NCBI RefSeq assembly: GCF_000317305.3
Contig: NC_023036.2
Span: forward strand, 806,001 to 870,000
DNA: 64,000 nucleotides
Source of the DNA: Mycolicibacterium neoaurum VKM Ac-1815D
Lineage (GTDB): Bacteria > Actinomycetota > Actinomycetes > Mycobacteriales > Mycobacteriaceae
Direction: 5' to 3'
The notes under the pieces were generated by a model that ran no database searches, was not told the DNA's origin, and saw only the letters and a program-made list of their open reading frames with translations. The first letter of the stretch is position 1, and each line of letters begins with the position of its first letter. This document shows, one piece after another, positions 27,919-38,600 of this stretch. The position numbers and the translations under genes are program-made.

Positions 27919-29778
27919 ATGAGCGACCCGTTGGGGTTGTCGATCGGCACGACCAATCTGGTTGCTGCCCGGGTCGGCGACCAACCAGTGACACGGCGCG
28001 CGGTGCTGACCCTTCCCACCGACGGCGCGCCGGAGATAGGCGTGCCGTCCGGGCGTCCCGGCCAGGTGCTCTCCGGTTTCGTTGAACGGGTGGGCGATCC
28101 GGTGCCACTGGTGGCCGCCGACGGATCGTCCTACCTCGCCGACGATCTCCTGGTGGAGGCCCTCGAAGCGCTGGTCGGCCCGACCGGGTCCGGGCAGACG
28201 GTGATTGCGGTACCTGCGCACTGGACTCCGGCCACCATGCGGGTTCTGCGTGCGACATTGCGCGCCAACCCGGTGCTTTCACCTGGGGGCGCTCCGCCAC
28301 GGCTGGTGTCCGATGCCGTCACGTCGTTGACCGCACTGAACGCCAACCCGGGCCTGAACGCACGCGGGGCGGTGATTTTGATCGACCTCGGCGGTGGTGG
28401 CACCAGCATCACACTGGCCGACGCCGACGCCGGATTCGAACCGATCGACGAGACGGTGCGGGTGGCCGACTTCTCCGGTGACCTCATCGACCAGGCGTTG
28501 TTGGGTCGTGTGCTCGCCGGTGTCAACGACGCGGATCCGGCCGCAACGGCCGCTGTCGGGCAGCTCGGGGTGCTGCGTGAGCAGTGCAGGCAGGCCAAGG
28601 AACGGTTGTCGGGGGCGACCGCCACCGAGGTGCCCGTGGACCTTCCCGGTGTCCGCTCGGTGGTCCGGGTGACCAGGGCCGAATTGGAGTCGCTGCTGGT
28701 CGAGCCCTTCGCCCTGGTGCTCTCAGAACTGGACAACCTGTTGCAGCGCAACAGAATCGGGTGGTCCGATGTCTCGGTGATCGCCACCGTCGGTGGCGGG
28801 GCCAGTATCCCGCTGGTCACCCAGAAACTGTCCGAGCACACCAGGACACCGGTGGTGAACACGCCGCAACCTGCACTCGATGCCGCACTCGGGGCGGTGC
28901 TGCGGGCGGCGTATGGCACCGATACCGGCGCACAGACCGGGATGGCTCCGGCGGTGGGCGCCGACGCGCCGACCAGTCTGGCTCCGGCCGCGGCGATCAC
29001 CCATGACCCGTCCGGATCGTCGACATTCCGTGCGCTGGCCTGGTCCGAGGACGGCGATGCCGGTAACGAGCCGGTGCCCTACACCGGCCCCGAGGACTAT
29101 CCGAGTGTCAATCCCTATCTGGCCGACCCTTACCTCGTCGACGAGGCCACCCATGTGGTGTCGCAGCAGGACCCGTCGGTGTACGCCGACGAGCCGCGGG
29201 GGTTGCCGCGGGTACCCATGGCGGTCTTCGCTGCGGTGGGTCTCATCTCCCTCGTCGCGCTCGGTGGGGTGGCCATCGCCTTGACCGGAACCTCGGAGAG
29301 CCCGGCGCCCACCCCGTCCACAGCCCCGGTGACCGGTGTGTTGACACCGCCACCGGCCGAACCCGCCGCACCGGTCGAGCCGCCGCCCGTCACCGTGACC
29401 CAGGCGCCCGCGCCGGAGCCGGTGGCGCCGCGTCCCGAACCGGTCGCGCCGGTGGTCCCCTCGACGATCGTCACCACGACGCCGCCGACCACGACGACCA
29501 CCACGCCGACGACGACCACCACGCCGACGACGACCACCACCACGACCACGACCACCACGACGACGACCACCACGACTACGACGACAACGCCGCCGACCAC
29601 CACGACGACCGTCACCACCACGACTCCTCCGGTGACGACGACGACTGCTCCGCCGGTCACCACCACGCCCGCGGTGACCACCACCCAACCGGCGATGACC
29701 ACCACATATCTGGAGATCCCTTTGCTGCCGCCGATACCGATCCAGGTGCCCAACCAGGGAGTTCCGGCGGGGCCGTGA
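27919..29778 (+). CDS. Hsp70/DnaK-fold membrane protein with Thr/Pro-rich tail (Rv0312-like)
   Basis: 619 residues in three parts. Residues 1-335 form an actin/Hsp70-like ATPase half: SIGTTNLVAAR (phosphate 1), VILIDLGGGGTSITL (phosphate 2) and IATVGGGASIPLV (adenosine motif). A single transmembrane helix lies at about 435-455 (MAVFAAVGLISLVALGGVAI). The C-terminal 150 residues are Pro- then Thr-rich, with long runs of Thr, and should be extracytoplasmic and probably glycosylated. A peptide-binding domain of Hsp70 is not visible. M. tuberculosis Rv0312 has the same layout. ATG 27919 gives the family N-terminus; the frame upstream is open but lies across the divergent promoter. Confidence 0.85.
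   Translation: MSDPLGLSIGTTNLVAARVGDQPVTRRAVLTLPTDGAPEIGVPSGRPGQVLSGFVERVGDPVPLVAADGSSYLADDLLVEALEALVGPTGSGQTVIAVPAHWTPATMRVLRATLRANPVLSPGGAPPRLVSDAVTSLTALNANPGLNARGAVILIDLGGGGTSITLADADAGFEPIDETVRVADFSGDLIDQALLGRVLAGVNDADPAATAAVGQLGVLREQCRQAKERLSGATATEVPVDLPGVRSVVRVTRAELESLLVEPFALVLSELDNLLQRNRIGWSDVSVIATVGGGASIPLVTQKLSEHTRTPVVNTPQPALDAALGAVLRAAYGTDTGAQTGMAPAVGADAPTSLAPAAAITHDPSGSSTFRALAWSEDGDAGNEPVPYTGPEDYPSVNPYLADPYLVDEATHVVSQQDPSVYADEPRGLPRVPMAVFAAVGLISLVALGGVAIALTGTSESPAPTPSTAPVTGVLTPPPAEPAAPVEPPPVTVTQAPAPEPVAPRPEPVAPVVPSTIVTTTPPTTTTTTPTTTTTPTTTTTTTTTTTTTTTTTTTTTPPTTTTTVTTTTPPVTTTTAPPVTTTPAVTTTQPAMTTTYLEIPLLPPIPIQVPNQGVPAGP
29476..29700 (+). repeat. ACG/ACC triplet tract encoding poly-threonine
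   Basis: A tract of ACG, ACC, ACT and ACA triplets broken by CCG/CCC (Pro) encodes the Thr-rich tail of the preceding gene. The repeat unit is imperfect, so slippage could change tail length between strains without a frameshift. Confidence 0.8.
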
Positions 29779-29822
29779 CCGCCGGGTGGGCCCTCACCTG
29801 CACCGATGGTTTTTGCGAAGAG

Positions 29823-29852
29823 TTGAGCCGCCGCGACACGCCGGGTTATAGT
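29823..29852 (+). promoter_or_regulatory. Putative sigma-A-like promoter before the LAS peptidase gene
   Basis: TTGAGC (29823-29828) and TATAGT (29847-29852) are separated by 18 bases, a good -35/-10 pair in DNA this GC-rich. The predicted transcript would carry a leader of roughly 75 bases to ATG 29937. Confidence 0.45.
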
Positions 29853-29936
29853 CCCGGAGTCAAAGTCACGAATGTGTAACGGGAAGCAAACGCCACGGTC
29901 TCGGTGATTGCTGAACCAATTCGTTAGGTGCGGTGA

Positions 29937-30611
29937 ATGGCGCGATATGGAACGGCGAGCGGCCGCTATCGGTCGTCAGCGGCTCTTGCCGCGATCTTGG
30001 CCCCGGCAGCCATCGTGTTCTCGGTCGGCTCCGAGGCCCGCCCCCAGGCGCCCCAGGAGCCCGTGACGGTCGTCAGCGCCGCCGCACCCGTCGTGCCCGG
30101 TGTGGAGATCGTCGCCGCGCCCGCCGACTTCGCCTGGAATTCGTCGACGGTCTCGGCCGCAGCGCCCGCGGCGCCGACCGCTCAGCTGGTCGCCGCATCC
30201 CGGTGGCGTCCCGACAACCGCCCGCTGCTGCTGCCTCCCGGGGTAGCCCCCGAACACGGACTGCAGGTCAAGACCATCCTGGCTGCTCGGGCAATCAGCG
30301 TTGTCTTCCCCGAGATCCGCAGCATCGGCGGTGTGCGCCCCGACGCACTGCGCTGGCACCCCAACGGACTGGCCCTGGACGTGATGATCCCGAATCCGGG
30401 CAGCGCGCAGGGGATCGCACTCGGCAATCAGATCGTGGCCTACGTGATGAAGAACGCCGCCCGCTTCGGCATGCAGGACGCCATCTGGCGCGGCACCTAC
30501 TACACCCCGACCGGTGCATCCGGGTCGGGCGGTTACGGCCACTACGACCACGTGCACGTCACCACGACCGGCGGCGGTTACCCGACCGGCGACGAGGTCT
30601 ACTACCGCTAG
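29937..30611 (+). CDS. Exported LAS-type (ARB_07466-like) peptidase-like protein
   Basis: Secreted protein of 224 residues. It has an N-terminal hydrophobic segment (SSAALAAILAPAAIVFSVGS, about 13-32), then an Ala/Val/Pro-rich linker (about 35-85), and a C-terminal domain (about 95-224) with RWHPNGLALDVMIPN (metal-ligand His and Asp) and GHYDHVHVTTTGG (C-terminal His-x-His). This pattern matches the VanY/MepA-like zinc fold used on peptidoglycan. A role in cell-wall remodelling is inferred. It ends five bases before the prpR stop, tail to tail, with no clear terminator. Confidence 0.75.
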   Translation: MARYGTASGRYRSSAALAAILAPAAIVFSVGSEARPQAPQEPVTVVSAAAPVVPGVEIVAAPADFAWNSSTVSAAAPAAPTAQLVAASRWRPDNRPLLLPPGVAPEHGLQVKTILAARAISVVFPEIRSIGGVRPDALRWHPNGLALDVMIPNPGSAQGIALGNQIVAYVMKNAARFGMQDAIWRGTYYTPTGASGSGGYGHYDHVHVTTTGGGYPTGDEVYYR

Positions 30612-30616
30612 TCCGG

Positions 30617-32026
30617 TCAGTTGGCGGGCGGGTAGGGCAGATTGCTGCTGGTCTGCGGATCCACCTGGACCGGTCGCCCGACATAGGGAAACGCCCGCTG
30701 CGGGCACGCCGCCCGGTCACAGATCCGGCAGCCGGCGCCGATCGGCACGGTGGCCTCGGCGTCGGCGAGATCGATACCCACCGAATAGACCAGCTTGTCG
30801 GCATGGGCCAGATCGCATCCCAACCCGATCGCGAAACTCTTCGGGGTTCCCAGGTACCGGCCGGGTGGGGACACCGATGTCTTCGCCAGCCAGAAGTAGC
30901 TGCGGCCGTCGGGCATCTGCGCCACCTGGGTGAGGAACTCCCCGGGCCTGGAGAAGGCATGGTGAACCACCCACAGTGGGCAGTTGCCGCCGACCCGGGA
31001 GAAGTGGAAGGCGGTGGCGGACTGCCGTTTGGAGATGTTGCCCGCACTATCGGTGCGGACGAAGATGAACGGGACCCCGCGAGCGTCGGGACGCTGCAGA
31101 GTCGACAACCGGTGACAGACGGTCTCGAAACCGACATCGAAATTGCGTGCGAGCTGGTCGATGTCATAGCGCAACGACTCGGCAGCCGACAAGAAGATCC
31201 GATAGGGCAATAGCAGGGCGCCTGCGAAGTAGTTCGCCAACCCGATGCGCGCGACATCGCGCGCCTCGGCGCTGAGCTGGTCGTCGGTGGCCACGATCGA
31301 CGAGATCAGATCCGAGTGCAGTTGCAGCGCCAACTGGGTGGCCAACTGGAAGGCGCGCTGTCCCGGGAGCAGCCAACGTGCCAGTAGTAGTGTCCGGGTG
31401 TCCGGTTCGAAGCGTCGTTTGACGTTGGGCCCGAGGCGATCTCCGTTGTCGACGACGACCGATATGGCGAACTCGTCGAACAGCAGCTCGGCCAGTTGAC
31501 CGTCCATGCCGCCGATGCGCAGACTGCGCCGGACGAAGAGATCCTCGGCCGCACGGTCGAGCACGTCGATGTAATTGCGTCGGTCGTAGAAGAAGTCGCG
31601 AACCTCCTCGAAGGGCATCGGCTGTTGGGTACCGCCGTGAAGCTCGGAATTGGCGCGGGCGTGCACGGTTTCGAGTTCGGCCACCGCATCGTGCAGTCGC
31701 CGGTGCAGGTTGACCACGGTCTGCCCGATCTCGGGCATGCGTGCGACCAACTCCTCGATCTGGGTCGTCGTCGAGGACCCGTCGGCCAGGATCTCGCGGA
31801 GGTCGGATACCAGCCGAGCATCGGAATCGGGCGCGAAGTAGTGCGTCGGGAGATCGAAGCGATCCGAGAGCGCGAGCAGTACGGGGACGGTGATGGGGCG
31901 CTGGTCGTTCTCCAGCTGATTCACATAACTCGTGGACAGGCCCAGGGCGCGCGCCAGCGCGACCTGAGTCAGGCCCTTCTCGTCCCTGAGCCGCCGTAGC
32001 CGGGCTCCCGCGAATGTCTTCGCCAC
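30617..32026 (-). CDS. prpR: Methylcitrate-cycle transcriptional regulator PrpR
   Basis: Regulator of 469 residues from GTG 32026 ([18 protein letters not shown]). The N-terminal HTH_3 domain (about 5-60) has [20 protein letters not shown]. The middle is an IrrE-like/short-chain acyl-CoA binding region. The C-terminal 37 residues hold [15 protein letters not shown] which, with GLGC, supplies four cysteines for an iron-sulfur cluster as described for M. tuberculosis PrpR (Rv1129c). It activates prpDBC when propionyl-CoA builds up. The gene is divergent from prpD, as expected. An earlier ATG (32068) would add 14 residues and is less like the family. Confidence 0.9.
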   Translation of the reverse strand: MAKTFAGARLRRLRDEKGLTQVALARALGLSTSYVNQLENDQRPITVPVLLALSDRFDLPTHYFAPDSDARLVSDLREILADGSSTTTQIEELVARMPEIGQTVVNLHRRLHDAVAELETVHARANSELHGGTQQPMPFEEVRDFFYDRRNYIDVLDRAAEDLFVRRSLRIGGMDGQLAELLFDEFAISVVVDNGDRLGPNVKRRFEPDTRTLLLARWLLPGQRAFQLATQLALQLHSDLISSIVATDDQLSAEARDVARIGLANYFAGALLLPYRIFLSAAESLRYDIDQLARNFDVGFETVCHRLSTLQRPDARGVPFIFVRTDSAGNISKRQSATAFHFSRVGGNCPLWVVHHAFSRPGEFLTQVAQMPDGRSYFWLAKTSVSPPGRYLGTPKSFAIGLGCDLAHADKLVYSVGIDLADAEATVPIGAGCRICDRAACPQRAFPYVGRPVQVDPQTSSNLPYPPAN

Positions 32027-32061
32027 CGCGGCAAACCTTAGCGCACCCGTCTTACACAACA

Positions 32062-32069
32062 TTCGCAAA
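32062..32069 (+). promoter_or_regulatory. Candidate PrpR operator
   Basis: TTCGCAAA lies in the prpR-prpD intergenic region and differs by one base from the TTTGCAAA-type motif recalled for PrpR/RamB. Related half-matches follow: TTTCGCAT (32111-32118) and TTTGCG (32130-32135). The motif is short, so this rests mainly on position. Confidence 0.4.
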
Positions 32070-32147
32070 GTGCGTCAACAATGGACGCAAAATTACGCAT
32101 TTACAGGTGCTTTCGCATGTCGTCGGCGTTTGCGTAGCGTGCGGATC

Positions 32148-33653
32148 ATGCAGAAACACGACGTCCGTACCCGACGCAGCGCCGAGAATTTCCCTCGCAC
32201 CGAGCACCTCGCGTGGAAGATCGCCGAGGTCGCCGCCGACCCGGTCGCGGTCGAGGCGGCCACCGAGGAAATGGTGATCAACCGCATCATCGACAACGCG
32301 TCGGTCTCGGCGGCCTCGGTGACCCGCCGCCCGGTGACGGTGGCCCGTGCACAGGCGCTGGCGCATCCCACGCGCCAGGGTGCCGCCGTTTTCGGTGTCG
32401 AAGGCAGCTACTCGGCCGAGTGGGCCGCCTACGCCAACGGCGTGGCGGTGCGCGAACTCGACTTCCACGACACGTTCCTGGCCGCCGAATACTCCCATCC
32501 CGGTGACAACATCCCAGCGCTGGTCGCCGTCGGCCAACAGCTCGGGGTGCGCGGTGCCGACCTGATCCGCGGATTGGCCACCGCCTACGAGATCCAGGTC
32601 GATCTGGTCAAGGGCATCTGTCTGCACGAGAACAAGATCGACCATGTCGCGCACCTCGGTCCGTCGGCCGCCGCCGGCCTGGGCACGATGCTGCGCCTGG
32701 ACACCGAGACCATCTACAACGCCATCGGGCAGGCGCTGCATCTGACCACCGCGACCCGCCAGTCACGCAAGGGCCTCATCTCCAGCTGGAAGGCGTACGC
32801 CCCGGCCTGGGCCGGCAAGGTGGCCATCGAGGCCGTGGACCGCGCGATGCGCGGTGAGGGGTCCCCGGCTCCCATCTGGGAGGGTGAGGACGGCGTCATC
32901 GCCTGGATGCTGGGTGGGCCCGAGCGCACCTACACCGTGCCGCTGCCGGAGCCGGGTGAGCCGAAACGGGCCATCCTGGACACCTACACCAAGGAGCACT
33001 CGGCCGAGTACCAGAGCCAAGCGCCCATCGACCTGGCTCGCCGGATGCGCGAGCGGGTCGGCGATCTGGATCAGATCGCGTCGATCGTGCTGCACACCAG
33101 CAACCACACGCACGTGGTGATCGGTACAGGCTCCAACGATCCGCAGAAGTTCGATCCGGACGCGTCTCGGGAGACGCTGGACCACTCGGTCATGTACATC
33201 TTCGCCGTCGCGCTGCAGGACGGTACCTGGCACCACGAGCACTCCTACGCGCCGGAGCGCGCGCACCGTCCCGACACCATCGAGCTGTGGCGCAAGATCT
33301 CCACGGTCGAGGATCCGGAGTGGACGCGTCGCTACCACAGCACCGACTCGGCCGATAAGGCCTTCGGCGCCAAGGCCGTGATCACCCTCAAGAGTGGGGA
33401 GACCATCGTCGACGAGCTCGCCGTTGCCGATGCGCATCCGCTGGGCGCCCGCCCCTTCGCTCGGGAACAGTACGTGCACAAGTTCGGCGTGCTGGCGGAG
33501 GGGGTGGTGGAACCGGAAGAGCAGCAACGGTTTTTGCAGGTCGTCGACGGTGCTGCCGGCATCAAGTCAGGTGGTCTGAGTGCGCTGAACATCCGGGTCG
33601 ACCAACGGGTGTTGGACAAGGCCCCGACGATTCCCTCGGGCGTCTTCCGATGA
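32148..33653 (+). CDS. prpD: 2-methylcitrate dehydratase PrpD
   Basis: MmgE/PrpD-family enzyme of 501 residues, second step of the methylcitrate cycle (2-methylcitrate to 2-methyl-cis-aconitate). Family stretches visible are [20 protein letters not shown] (about 104-123) and the C-terminal [23 protein letters not shown] 32148 ([11 protein letters not shown]) is chosen; the frame is open back to 32070, but this would cover the presumed operator. The cofactor-free PrpD type is used, not the iron-sulfur AcnD type. The prpB ATG overlaps its stop. Confidence 0.93.
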   Translation: MQKHDVRTRRSAENFPRTEHLAWKIAEVAADPVAVEAATEEMVINRIIDNASVSAASVTRRPVTVARAQALAHPTRQGAAVFGVEGSYSAEWAAYANGVAVRELDFHDTFLAAEYSHPGDNIPALVAVGQQLGVRGADLIRGLATAYEIQVDLVKGICLHENKIDHVAHLGPSAAAGLGTMLRLDTETIYNAIGQALHLTTATRQSRKGLISSWKAYAPAWAGKVAIEAVDRAMRGEGSPAPIWEGEDGVIAWMLGGPERTYTVPLPEPGEPKRAILDTYTKEHSAEYQSQAPIDLARRMRERVGDLDQIASIVLHTSNHTHVVIGTGSNDPQKFDPDASRETLDHSVMYIFAVALQDGTWHHEHSYAPERAHRPDTIELWRKISTVEDPEWTRRYHSTDSADKAFGAKAVITLKSGETIVDELAVADAHPLGARPFAREQYVHKFGVLAEGVVEPEEQQRFLQVVDGAAGIKSGGLSALNIRVDQRVLDKAPTIPSGVFR

Positions 33654-34564
33654 GCCTGATGGGTGCGTCGACCTCGGCCGGAGAGAAACGAGCGCGCTTC
33701 CGCACCGCACTGAAATCCGGTCGGCTACAGCGGTTTCCGGGTGCGTTCTCTCCGCTGGTCGCGAAGCTGGTCGCCGAGATCGGTTTCGACGGTGTCTACG
33801 TGTCCGGTGCGGTGCTGTCGGCTGACCTCGGGCTACCCGATATCGGCCTCACGACACTGACCGAGGTGACCAGTCGGGGTGCGCAGATCGCTGCGGCGAC
33901 GGACCTGCCGACCCTGATCGACGCCGACACCGGGTTCGGTGAGCCCATGAGCGCCGCGCGCACGGTCACCCTCCTCGAGGACGCCGGCCTGGCCGGCCTG
34001 CACCTCGAAGACCAGGTGAACCCCAAGCGTTGCGGTCACCTCGACGGCAAGGCCGTGGTCAAAACGTCCGAGATGGTCAAGCGGCTGCGGGCGGCGGTCG
34101 CTGCGCGGCGCGATCCCAACTTTGTGATCTGTGCCCGCACCGACGCCGCCGGCATCGAAGGAATCGGTGCCGCGATCGATCGGGCCAAGGCCTACGCCGA
34201 TGCCGGGGCCGATCTGATCTTCACCGAGGCGTTGCACAATCCGGCCGACTTCGAGCACTTCCGGGACGCCGTCGACACGCCGCTACTGGCGAACATGACC
34301 GAGTTCGGCAAGTCCGAACTGTTGACCGCCGGCCAGCTCGCCGATATCGGCTACAACGTCGTCATCTATCCGGTCACCACGCTGCGGTTGGCCATGCATG
34401 CCGTCGAAACCGGTCTGCGTGAGATCAATTCGGCGGGAACCCAATCCGGACTGCTGGATCAGATGCAACACCGCAGCCGGCTCTACGAACTGTTGCACTA
34501 CGCCGAGTACAACGAATTCGATTCCGACATCTACAACTTCGCACTGCAAGGGGTGGCACCATGA
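33650..34564 (+). CDS. prpB: 2-methylisocitrate lyase PrpB
   Basis: Isocitrate-lyase superfamily TIM barrel of 304 residues that splits 2-methylisocitrate into pyruvate and succinate. The catalytic cysteine motif is NPKRCGHL (about 124-131), and the metal/substrate site is [11 protein letters not shown] (about 87-97). Both ends overlap neighbours by four bases (ATGA), so prpD, prpB and prpC are translationally coupled. In M. tuberculosis this step is done by isocitrate lyase Icl instead; a dedicated PrpB is typical of rapid-growing mycobacteria. Confidence 0.94.
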   Translation: MSLMGASTSAGEKRARFRTALKSGRLQRFPGAFSPLVAKLVAEIGFDGVYVSGAVLSADLGLPDIGLTTLTEVTSRGAQIAAATDLPTLIDADTGFGEPMSAARTVTLLEDAGLAGLHLEDQVNPKRCGHLDGKAVVKTSEMVKRLRAAVAARRDPNFVICARTDAAGIEGIGAAIDRAKAYADAGADLIFTEALHNPADFEHFRDAVDTPLLANMTEFGKSELLTAGQLADIGYNVVIYPVTTLRLAMHAVETGLREINSAGTQSGLLDQMQHRSRLYELLHYAEYNEFDSDIYNFALQGVAP

Positions 34565-35694
34565 GCGCTGTCGAAGACAGTCCGCGCATCTGCAAGGGCC
34601 TGGCCGGCGTCGTCGTGGACACGACGGCGATCTCCAAGGTTGTCCCGGAGACCAATTCGCTGACCTATCGCGGTTACGCGGTACAGGATCTGGCTGCCAT
34701 GTGTTCCTTCGAAGAGGTCGCCTACCTGCTGTGGCACGGCGAGCTGCCCGGAGACCAAGAGCTGGCTCTGTTCACTCAGCGTGAGCGTGCTGCCCGACGG
34801 ATGGACCGCGGTATGCAGTCCTTGCTCTCCAAGCTGCCCGACACCTGCCACCCGATGGACGTCGTGCGGACATTGATCAGCTACATGGGCGCCCAGGACC
34901 CCGATGAGGATGACAGCAGTCCGAGGGCCAACTACGACAAGTCGCTCCGCATGCTGGCCGTGCTGCCGACGATCGTGGCCGCGGACATGCGCAGGCGTCG
35001 CGGTCTCGACCCGATCGCCCCGCACAGTCACATGAGCTATGCACAGAATTTCTTGCACATGTGCTTCGGGGATGTCCCGGAGAAGGTCATCGTGGACGCC
35101 TTCGAAGCATCGATGGTGCTCTACGCCGAACACAGCTTCAATGCTTCCACGTTCGCGAGCAGGGTTGTCACCTCCACGCAGTCCGACATCTACAGCGCGG
35201 TGACCGCGGCCATCGGTGCGCTGAAGGGTCCGCTGCACGGCGGCGCCAATGAGGCCGTGATGCACGACATGCTGGAGATCGGTTCTGCCGACAAGGCATC
35301 GGAATGGTTGCACGGCAAACTGTCCCGCAAGGACAAGGTGATGGGCTTCGGCCATCGGGTCTACAAGAACGGTGACTCACGCGTACCGACCATGAAGGAG
35401 TCGCTGATCCGGGTCGCCGCCGTCCGGGACGGGCAGAAATGGTTGGACATCTACAACGTGCTGGAGGCCGATATGGCCGCCGCCACCGGTATCAAGCCCA
35501 ATCTGGATTTCCCGACCGGGCCGGCGTACCACCTTATGGGTTTCGACATCGGTTGCTTCACAACGATCTTCGTGATGAGTCGGATCACCGGGTGGACGGC
35601 CCACATCATGGAGCAAACCGCTTCAAACGCTCTCATCCGGCCGTTGAGTGAGTACGTCGGGACCGCCCAGCGACCGCTGGAACGTCGCCGGTGA
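34561..35694 (+). CDS. prpC: 2-methylcitrate synthase PrpC
   Basis: Citrate-synthase family enzyme of 377 residues, first step of the cycle: propionyl-CoA plus oxaloacetate to 2-methylcitrate. Catalytic residues are in GPLHGGANEAV (His, about 224), VMGFGHRVYKNGD (His, about 262) and PNLDFPTGPAYH (Asp, about 315). The short length is typical of PrpC rather than hexameric citrate synthase. Its TGA overlaps the GTG start of pyc, placing the enzyme that remakes oxaloacetate in the same coupled unit. Confidence 0.94.
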   Translation: MSAVEDSPRICKGLAGVVVDTTAISKVVPETNSLTYRGYAVQDLAAMCSFEEVAYLLWHGELPGDQELALFTQRERAARRMDRGMQSLLSKLPDTCHPMDVVRTLISYMGAQDPDEDDSSPRANYDKSLRMLAVLPTIVAADMRRRRGLDPIAPHSHMSYAQNFLHMCFGDVPEKVIVDAFEASMVLYAEHSFNASTFASRVVTSTQSDIYSAVTAAIGALKGPLHGGANEAVMHDMLEIGSADKASEWLHGKLSRKDKVMGFGHRVYKNGDSRVPTMKESLIRVAAVRDGQKWLDIYNVLEADMAAATGIKPNLDFPTGPAYHLMGFDIGCFTTIFVMSRITGWTAHIMEQTASNALIRPLSEYVGTAQRPLERRR

Positions 35695-38600
35695 TATCGA
35701 AACTCTTGGTGGCCAATCGCGGCGAGATCGCCATCCGCGCGTTCCGCGCGGCGTTCGAACTCGGTGCAACGACCGTTGCGGTGTACCCGTTCGAGGATCG
35801 CAATTCGTTGCATCGCCTGAAGGCTGATGAGTCGTATCAGATCGGGGATGAGGGGCATCCGGTCCGGGCGTATCTGTCGGTGCCGGAGATCATCCGGGTG
35901 GCCAAGCATGCCGGTGCGGATGCGGTGTATCCGGGGTATGGCTTCATGTCGGAGAACCCGGAGTTGGCGCGGGCGTGTGTGGAGGCCGGGATCACTTTCG
36001 TGGGCCCGTCGGCGCAGGTGTTGGAGTTGACGGGCAATAAGGCGCGGGCGATCGCGGCGGCGCGGGAGGCCGGTCTGCCGGTGTTGGCGTCCTCGGAGCC
36101 TTCGGATTCGGTGGAGGATCTGCTGGCTGCGGCGGCCTCGATGACGTTTCCGCTGTTCGTCAAGGCGGTCTCCGGTGGTGGTGGTCGGGGGATGCGCCGC
36201 GTCGAGGAGTCGTCGGGGTTGGGTGAGGCGATCGAGGCGGCGTCGCGGGAGGCGGAGTCGGCGTTCGGGGACGGCCGGGTCTATCTGGAGCAGGCGGTGA
36301 TCAACCCGCGCCATATCGAGGTGCAGATCCTCGCCGATGGTGACGGCAACGTGATCCATCTGTTCGAGCGGGACTGCAGTTTGCAGCGTCGCCATCAGAA
36401 GGTCATCGAGTTGGCCCCGGCCCCGAATCTGGATCCGGCGGTGCGGGAGAAGATCTGTGCCGATGCGGTGGCATTGGCACGGCACATCGATTACTTCTGT
36501 GCGGGCACCATCGAGTTTCTGCTCGACGAGCGCGGTCATCATGTGTTCATTGAGTGCAATCCGCGGATTCAGGTGGAGCACACGGTGACCGAGGAGATCA
36601 CCGATGTGGATTTGGTGTCCTCGCAGTTGCGGATCGCTGCGGGGGAGACCCTGGCCGACCTCGGTCTGTCGCAGGACGGCATCGCGATTCGGGGTGCGGC
36701 GATGCAGTGCCGCATCACCACCGAGGACCCGGCCAACGGGTTTCGTCCCGATACCGGGCGTATCACGGCCTACCGCTCTCCGGGTGGTGCGGGTATCCGG
36801 TTGGATGGTGGCACGCACACCGGTGCGGAGATCAGCGCGCATTTCGATTCGATGTTGGTGAAGTTGACCTGCCGCGGCCGGGATTTCGGTATGGCCGCCG
36901 CGCGGGCGCGTCGTGCGTTGGCGGAATTCCGGATCCGCGGCGTGACGACGAATATCCCGTTTTTGTTGGCGGTGATCGATGATCCGGATTTCCGGGCGGG
37001 CCGGGTGACGACATCGTTCATCGATGAGCGCCCGCAGCTGTTGACCTCGCACACCCCGGCCGATCGTGGCACCAAGATCCTGAACTATCTGGCCGATGTG
37101 ACGGTGAACAAGCCCAACGGGGCGCGCCCGTCGACGGTGTATGCCGCCGACAAGCTGCCCCCGTGCGACCTGTCGGTGGCCCCGCCTGCGGGGTCCAAGC
37201 AGAAGTTGGTGGAGCTCGGGCCGCAGGGATTTGCGCAGTGGCTCAAGGATTCCCCGGCCCTCGGGGTGACCGATACGACGTTCCGCGATGCGCATCAGTC
37301 GTTGTTGGCGACCCGGGTGCGCTCCAACGGGTTGTTGTTGGTGGCGCCGTATGTGGCCCGGTTGACCCCGCAGTTGCTCTCGGTGGAGTGTTGGGGTGGC
37401 GCGACTTATGATGTGGCGCTGCGCTTTTTGAAGGAAGACCCGTGGGAGCGCCTTGCCGCGTTGCGGGAGGCGATGCCCAACATCTGTTTGCAGATGCTGC
37501 TGCGCGGCCGTAACACCGTGGGCTACACCCCGTATCCGGAGCTTGTCACCGAGGCCTTTGTCGATGAGGCGACCGCGACCGGTGTCGATATTTTCCGGAT
37601 TTTCGATGCATTGAACAATGTGGACTCGATGCGCCCGGCCATCGATGCGGTGCGCGCCACCGGGTCGGCGGTGGCCGAGGTGGCGATGTCCTACACCGGG
37701 GACCTCAGCAACCCTGCCGAGGACCTCTACACCCTGGATTACTACTTGCGCTTGGCCGAGCAGATCGTCGAGGCCGGGGCGCATGTGTTGGCGATCAAGG
37801 ACATGGCCGGGTTGTTGCGCCCGCAGGCCGCCACGAAGCTCGTGGGTGCGCTGACCGAGCGGTTTGATCTGCCGGTGCATGTGCACACCCATGACACTCC
37901 CGGTGGGCAGTTGGCGACCTATCTGGCGGCCTGGACGGCGGGCGCTTCGGCGGTGGATGGGGCGTCGGCGCCGTTGGCGGGCACCACGAGCCAGCCCGCA
38001 CTGTCGGCGATCGTGGCCGCGACCGCGCATACCGACCGCGATACGGGTCTGGACCTCAAGGCGGTGTGTGATCTGGAGCCGTACTGGGAGGCGTTGCGCA
38101 AGGTCTACAGCCCGTTTGAGGCCGGTCTGCCGGCGCCGACGGGGCGGGTGTACACCCATGAGATCCCGGGCGGGCAGCTGTCCAATTTGCGGACCCAGGC
38201 CGTCGCGTTGGGGTTGGGGGATCGGTTCGAGGAGATCGAGGACGCCTACGCCGGGGCGGATCGGGTGTTGGGCCGGTTGGTCAAGGTGACCCCGTCGAGC
38301 AAGGTGGTCGGCGATTTGGCGTTGGCGTTGGTGGGTGCCGGTGCTGATGCCGATGAGTTCGCCGCCGATCCGGATCGCTATGACATTCCTGACAGTGTGA
38401 TCGGGTTTTTGCGGGGTGAGTTGGGGGATCCGGCCGGTGGTTGGCCGGAACCGTTGCGTAGCAAGGCCTTGCAGGGCCGCGCCGACGCCAAACCCGAAAC
38501 CCCGCTCTCGGCCGAGGATGAGGCGGCATTGAAGGTGGGTGGGCGCGCCCGTCAGGAGACGCTGAATCGGTTGCTGTTCCCGGGGCCGACCAAGGAGTTT

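Noticed and set aside
29476..29700. Triplet tract as a CRISPR-like or tandem-repeat RNA element
   Set aside because: No spacer structure; it is coding sequence for a Thr-rich tail in frame with the gene.
29853..29936. Leader of the LAS-type peptidase gene as a c-di-AMP (ydaO-type) riboswitch
   Set aside because: Such RNAs precede wall hydrolases in actinobacteria, but I could not find the conserved CCGAACCCG/CAGCUAAC elements; a scan with Rfam RF00379 would decide.
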